Source: Candidatus Caenarcanales bacterium
GTDB taxonomy: Bacteria > Cyanobacteriota > Vampirovibrionia > Caenarcaniphilales > Caenarcanaceae
Assembly: GCA_947489925.1 (NCBI GenBank)
Contig: CANLFK010000085.1
Location: forward strand, 1 to 9,022
Reading direction: 5' to 3'
Length of the DNA: 9,022 nt
This document shows positions 6,771-9,022 of the stretch, piece after piece (positions within the stretch are counted from its first letter, which is position 1; each line of letters begins with the position of its first letter). The notes beneath the pieces are model-generated. The model did not search any database. It saw only the letters and a list, made by a program, of their open reading frames with translations, and was not told the DNA's origin. Made by a program: the position numbers and the translations under genes.

Positions 6771-6799
6771 AAATTATTTTGTGTAAAAATATATGTCAA
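6771..6799 (-). promoter_or_regulatory. Possible promoter of mini-ORF / restriction-enzyme operon
   Basis: On the minus strand a perfect -35, TTGACA (6799-6794), is followed after 17 nt by a weak -10, TAATTT (6776-6771). The predicted leader to the mini-ORF is about 60 nt. The -35 lies on the first codons of the caspase-like gene, so divergent transcription would interfere. Confidence 0.3.
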
Positions 6800-7500
6800 G
6801 ATTGAAAAAGGATTGGAATCCAAAAAACACAAAAGTTCTAGTACTTGGCTTAGGTCTTTCAGAGTGGGATGATCCAGAAGATGAAATCGGACATAGAGAT
6901 TTAGTTTTGCATGAATTTTTTAAAGAATGTGGTGTTCCAAACAAAAACAATATTCATATTCGTGATGATGCAGGTGATTCTGAAAGTTTAATTGATTTTT
7001 TACCAGACTTTTTAGCAGATTCTGATGAAGATACACTTTTTATTTTTTATTATTCTGGGCATGGTGATTTAATCGAAGAAAGCGAACTTGATTATGATTT
7101 ATGTTTTTGTCACCCAACCGAAGAGTCATTTACTTTAAGTGATTTAGTAGATGCAATTGAAGAAAATTTTGAAGGTTATGATATTTTATTAATGGCTGAC
7201 TGTTGTTATTCTGGAAATATTTCCCGTTTTGCTGAGACAGTGGAGTCTGAATATAATTATGCGGCTTTAGCTTCTTCGCTTTGTACTAAAAGTTCAACGG
7301 GAGAATGGACATTTACTGATTGTATTTTAGAAGCTTTAAAAGGTGAAGCTCAAATAGACTTTGATGAAAACGGAACTATTTCATTACAAGAATTAGCTGA
7401 TTATGTTAAAGAACAAATGAAAGAAATTGAAGAACAAAAATCTGACTTTGGTTATTCTGAAGAATTTGATGTAGAAATGCGTTTAGCAATTGTTTGTTAA
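6793..7500 (+). CDS. Caspase/metacaspase-like protease (peptidase C14 fold)
   Basis: A 235-residue cysteine protease of the caspase fold, with almost no sequence outside the core. The first strand is KVLVLGLG at 14-21. The catalytic His is H90 in YYSGHGD (86-92). The catalytic Cys is C138 in ADCCYSG (135-141), the second Cys as in metacaspases, which usually cut after Arg or Lys. A p10-like part follows with SSTGEWTFT at 167-175. Residues 189-200 form a perfect EF-hand-type loop: Asp, Asp, Asn, Gly, Ile and Glu at positions 1, 3, 5, 6, 8 and 12. The protein is rich in Asp and Glu. There is no signal peptide, membrane helix or sensor domain, so it is probably cytosolic. The ATG at 6793 has no clear Shine-Dalgarno; TTG at 6802 is a weaker alternative. 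It is the only plus-strand gene in the island, divergent from one restriction module and converging on the other, 21 nt from that module's end. A role in abortive defence is inference. Confidence 0.85.
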   Translation: MSRLKKDWNPKNTKVLVLGLGLSEWDDPEDEIGHRDLVLHEFFKECGVPNKNNIHIRDDAGDSESLIDFLPDFLADSDEDTLFIFYYSGHGDLIEESELDYDLCFCHPTEESFTLSDLVDAIEENFEGYDILLMADCCYSGNISRFAETVESEYNYAALASSLCTKSSTGEWTFTDCILEALKGEAQIDFDENGTISLQELADYVKEQMKEIEEQKSDFGYSEEFDVEMRLAIVC

Positions 7501-7521
7501 AATTAAAAACTCTCTCATTTT

Positions 7522-7656
7522 TTAAACTACTTCCAAAAAGTCTCTTTTGCCAATTTGGATAATATCGCCCACTTTTAATAAACTATTTTCTAAAGCTTTT
7601 TCTAGCTCAACTTTATTACCATTTAATTGAATTATTATCACTGACAAATTTCTCAC
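7522..7656 (-). CDS. 44-residue small protein coupled to the type IIG enzyme, copy 2
   Basis: GTG start at 7656 overlaps the stop of the partial restriction enzyme as GTGA (7653-7656). TAA stop at 7524-7522. It is the same length as copy 1 and in register throughout. Nine or so residues differ, mostly near the N-terminus (YLSLRIIKQ versus NLSVIIIQL) and at the last two positions. The central stretch from NGNK to KRDFLE is the same except Asn to Ser. That gradient suggests a conserved core with a variable N-terminal strand, perhaps matched to its own enzyme. No family recognised. Confidence 0.65.
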   Translation of the reverse strand: MRNLSVIIIQLNGNKVELEKALENSLLKVGDIIQIGKRDFLEVV

Positions 7657-9022
7657 TCAAGCAAAAAGCCATATTCATAAACTTTAGGCTGTATTTTTTC
7701 AGCTAAATTATTTAAGCTCTCCCTCAAATTACCGATTAATTCAGTATATTTTTCATCTTTCTCACTTTGTAATCGAAAATGCTCTCTAATATCATAAAGT
7801 GAAGCATTAACATTACAATTTGGCTGAGCATGATAATAAATATAAAGCTCTCTACCAGCATTAAAAACGGCTTTTGCTTCATTTGAAAATTCTAATGGTT
7901 CGTTAATAGAAGATACTTTTTTCTTTTCAAATAATTTATTCTCTTGATCTTGTTGAATTTTTCCAGCAATAAACTTACTCATAAAATTACTTTCAAATTT
8001 TTCCCTGGCATTTACTTCTTTTTCTGTGAAAGGAATCCAGTGATTTATATCTTGTTTGGAGCTAATGCGATTTTGTCCGTGAAATGAAGTATAAATTAAA
8101 CAATTATTTTGAAATTCAGTGTCTTTTTCCCATTTTGTCTTTGGATATAAAAACTGGTCTCTATCATTTAGCCAAGTAGGTTTGAATAGATGTCTTACAG
8201 AAAAATAAATACTAGTTTCTTTTAAGTTATTTACTTGTATTTCTTTGTGAATATCTCCTCTTGATAAAATATTTTTATTACCAATAACTATTCGATTTTG
8301 ATGTTGAAAATCATTACATTTTGTATTCATGTAACCTAAAATATCAGACTTTTCACTTTTAGAAAAAGTATTCAACCATTTATTTATAAGTTGATAATTT
8401 TCATAATTACAAAATACTTTTTTCTTTTGTAAAATTCTTTTTTTATCAAAGACATCTGCTTTTACTTTCTCAAATTTTTCTTGAATTTTTGTATCCCAAA
8501 TTTTAAAACCTATTGGAAATTGTCCTTTCACATTATCAAATGTATCTGCTGGAATAATAAATATTTTTTTTAATTTCGCTTGAAAATTATTTCTAAAAAC
8601 TTGAAAATTTGGTGCTTGTAAAACTTTTAATTTTGAGAACTCCGCTATTATAACACCATTAAGCTGACAATGAATTCGATAAAGAAATTGAGCAAATAAT
8701 TCATCTTTAGCTCTTCCCATCTCTTTTTTGTGCCAATTAGTCAAAGCAACTCCTAAGCCTCTTTTATAAGGCGGATTAATATAAATAAGTAATTTTTTGC
8801 GTTTTTCTGGATTATTAATAATTTCTTGCAAGCCCTTTGGTACTTTAGAATCATTAAAATCATCATTCAAAAAATCAAATTGAAAAACATGGCTCTCTAA
8901 AAGGTTTGCTCCGTTTTTAATGCGGTCTTTCATCACATCAACATCTTGCCTGTCAAGCGTGGAAGCATAAACATTATATTTATTTGTTAGTCCAGTTAAT
9001 AAGTTTCCAGTTCCAGCCGCAC
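7653..9022 (-). CDS. Type IIG-like restriction-methylation enzyme, paralogue (5' part outside window)
   Basis: The frame is open to the right edge, giving 455 visible residues. The internal ATG/GTG codons near 8936 are not the start, since the frame continues in register with the paralogue through AAGTGNLL (SAM motif I) at the edge. Catalytic motif IV is INPPY. By alignment with the complete copy about 330 N-terminal residues are missing from view, including the nuclease motif, which therefore cannot be confirmed. Between NPPY and about NDRDQFLYP the protein differs from its paralogue apart from islands such as IIPADTFDNVKGQFPIGF. From there to the C-terminus it is nearly the same (YYHAQPNCNVNASLYDIREHF, ending VYEYGFLLE). 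The different middle suggests a different DNA target. The 3' end overlaps small ORF 2. Confidence 0.85.
   Translation of the reverse strand, partial: AAGTGNLLTGLTNKYNVYASTLDRQDVDVMKDRIKNGANLLESHVFQFDFLNDDFNDSKVPKGLQEIINNPEKRKKLLIYINPPYKRGLGVALTNWHKKEMGRAKDELFAQFLYRIHCQLNGVIIAEFSKLKVLQAPNFQVFRNNFQAKLKKIFIIPADTFDNVKGQFPIGFKIWDTKIQEKFEKVKADVFDKKRILQKKKVFCNYENYQLINKWLNTFSKSEKSDILGYMNTKCNDFQHQNRIVIGNKNILSRGDIHKEIQVNNLKETSIYFSVRHLFKPTWLNDRDQFLYPKTKWEKDTEFQNNCLIYTSFHGQNRISSKQDINHWIPFTEKEVNAREKFESNFMSKFIAGKIQQDQENKLFEKKKVSSINEPLEFSNEAKAVFNAGRELYIYYHAQPNCNVNASLYDIREHFRLQSEKDEKYTELIGNLRESLNNLAEKIQPKVYEYGFLLE
8768..9022 (-). repeat. Methyltransferase-core block shared with the paralogue, copy B
   Basis: Gap-free partner of 5350-5604, about 92 percent identical by hand count, cut by the window edge. 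Most differences lie in the half nearer the edge. The 61 bases next to the NPPY codons are identical. Confidence 0.85.

Noticed and set aside
6353..6805. Plus-strand 150-codon ORF
   Set aside because: It lies antisense to the 5' end of the restriction enzyme and its mini-ORF, has low-complexity Phe/Ile/Ser/Cys content and no family resemblance, and ends within the caspase-like start. It is best read as a shadow frame.
7501..7530. Terminator between the converging caspase-like gene and small ORF 2
   Set aside because: There is a T-run near 7518-7523 but no GC-rich stem before it, so an intrinsic terminator cannot be supported.
4035..9022. Transposon or insertion sequence
   Set aside because: No transposase, terminal inverted repeats or target duplications are visible. 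The repeated parts are paralogous coding sequence in direct orientation.

Overview
This AT-rich window looks like a bacterial chromosome segment that uses the standard genetic code: TGA ends several genes here, some at overlapping gene junctions. The adjacent pair lysA (diaminopimelate decarboxylase) and cdaA (membrane diadenylate cyclase) matches the gene order I recall from cyanobacteria. With the low GC content, this makes a non-photosynthetic cyanobacterial relative (Melainabacteria/Vampirovibrionia-like) a reasonable but unproven guess. The lysine and peptidoglycan genes indicate a walled bacterium.

Layout. (1) 3-1187, plus strand: the 3' part of a large, probably exported protein. It has fifteen perfect PTPSVT hexapeptide repeats (18-bp DNA units), a proline/threonine linker, a degenerate EF-hand-like loop and an unrecognised C-terminal domain. 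(2) 1188-1757: about 570 bases with no confident gene, one weak ORF and a weak inverted repeat. (3) 1758-3954, minus strand: lysA then cdaA, 20 nt apart, probably one housekeeping operon. (4) 4035-9022: an accessory, defence-like island.

The island is the notable part. It holds two paralogous minus-strand genes for single-chain restriction-modification enzymes (type IIG-like: an N-terminal PD-(D/E)xK nuclease motif, seen only in the complete copy, plus a gamma-order N6-adenine methyltransferase). One is complete (4166-6595). The other runs off the right edge (7653-9022). Each is followed, through a GTGA start/stop overlap, by a 44-codon ORF whose reading frame is conserved between the copies (4035-4169 and 7522-7656). 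A third, degraded copy of this junction lies directly upstream of the complete enzyme. There a 2-base deletion fuses the last enzyme codons to the small ORF and forms a 37-residue mini-ORF that overlaps the enzyme start codon (ATGA). Between the two modules, on the opposite strand, is a compact caspase/metacaspase-like protease (6793-7500) with the His and Cys catalytic motifs and a perfect EF-hand-type loop.

A working interpretation, which is inference, is a modular anti-phage island. The restriction enzymes diversify by recombination: their methyltransferase cores and C-termini are near-identical, while the middle diverges. The caspase-like protease could act as a linked suicide or regulatory effector. 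The small coupled ORFs would be undescribed partners. Shared direct repeats, including an exact 45-bp copy on both sides of the complete enzyme gene, suggest the array grew by tandem duplication and can rearrange.
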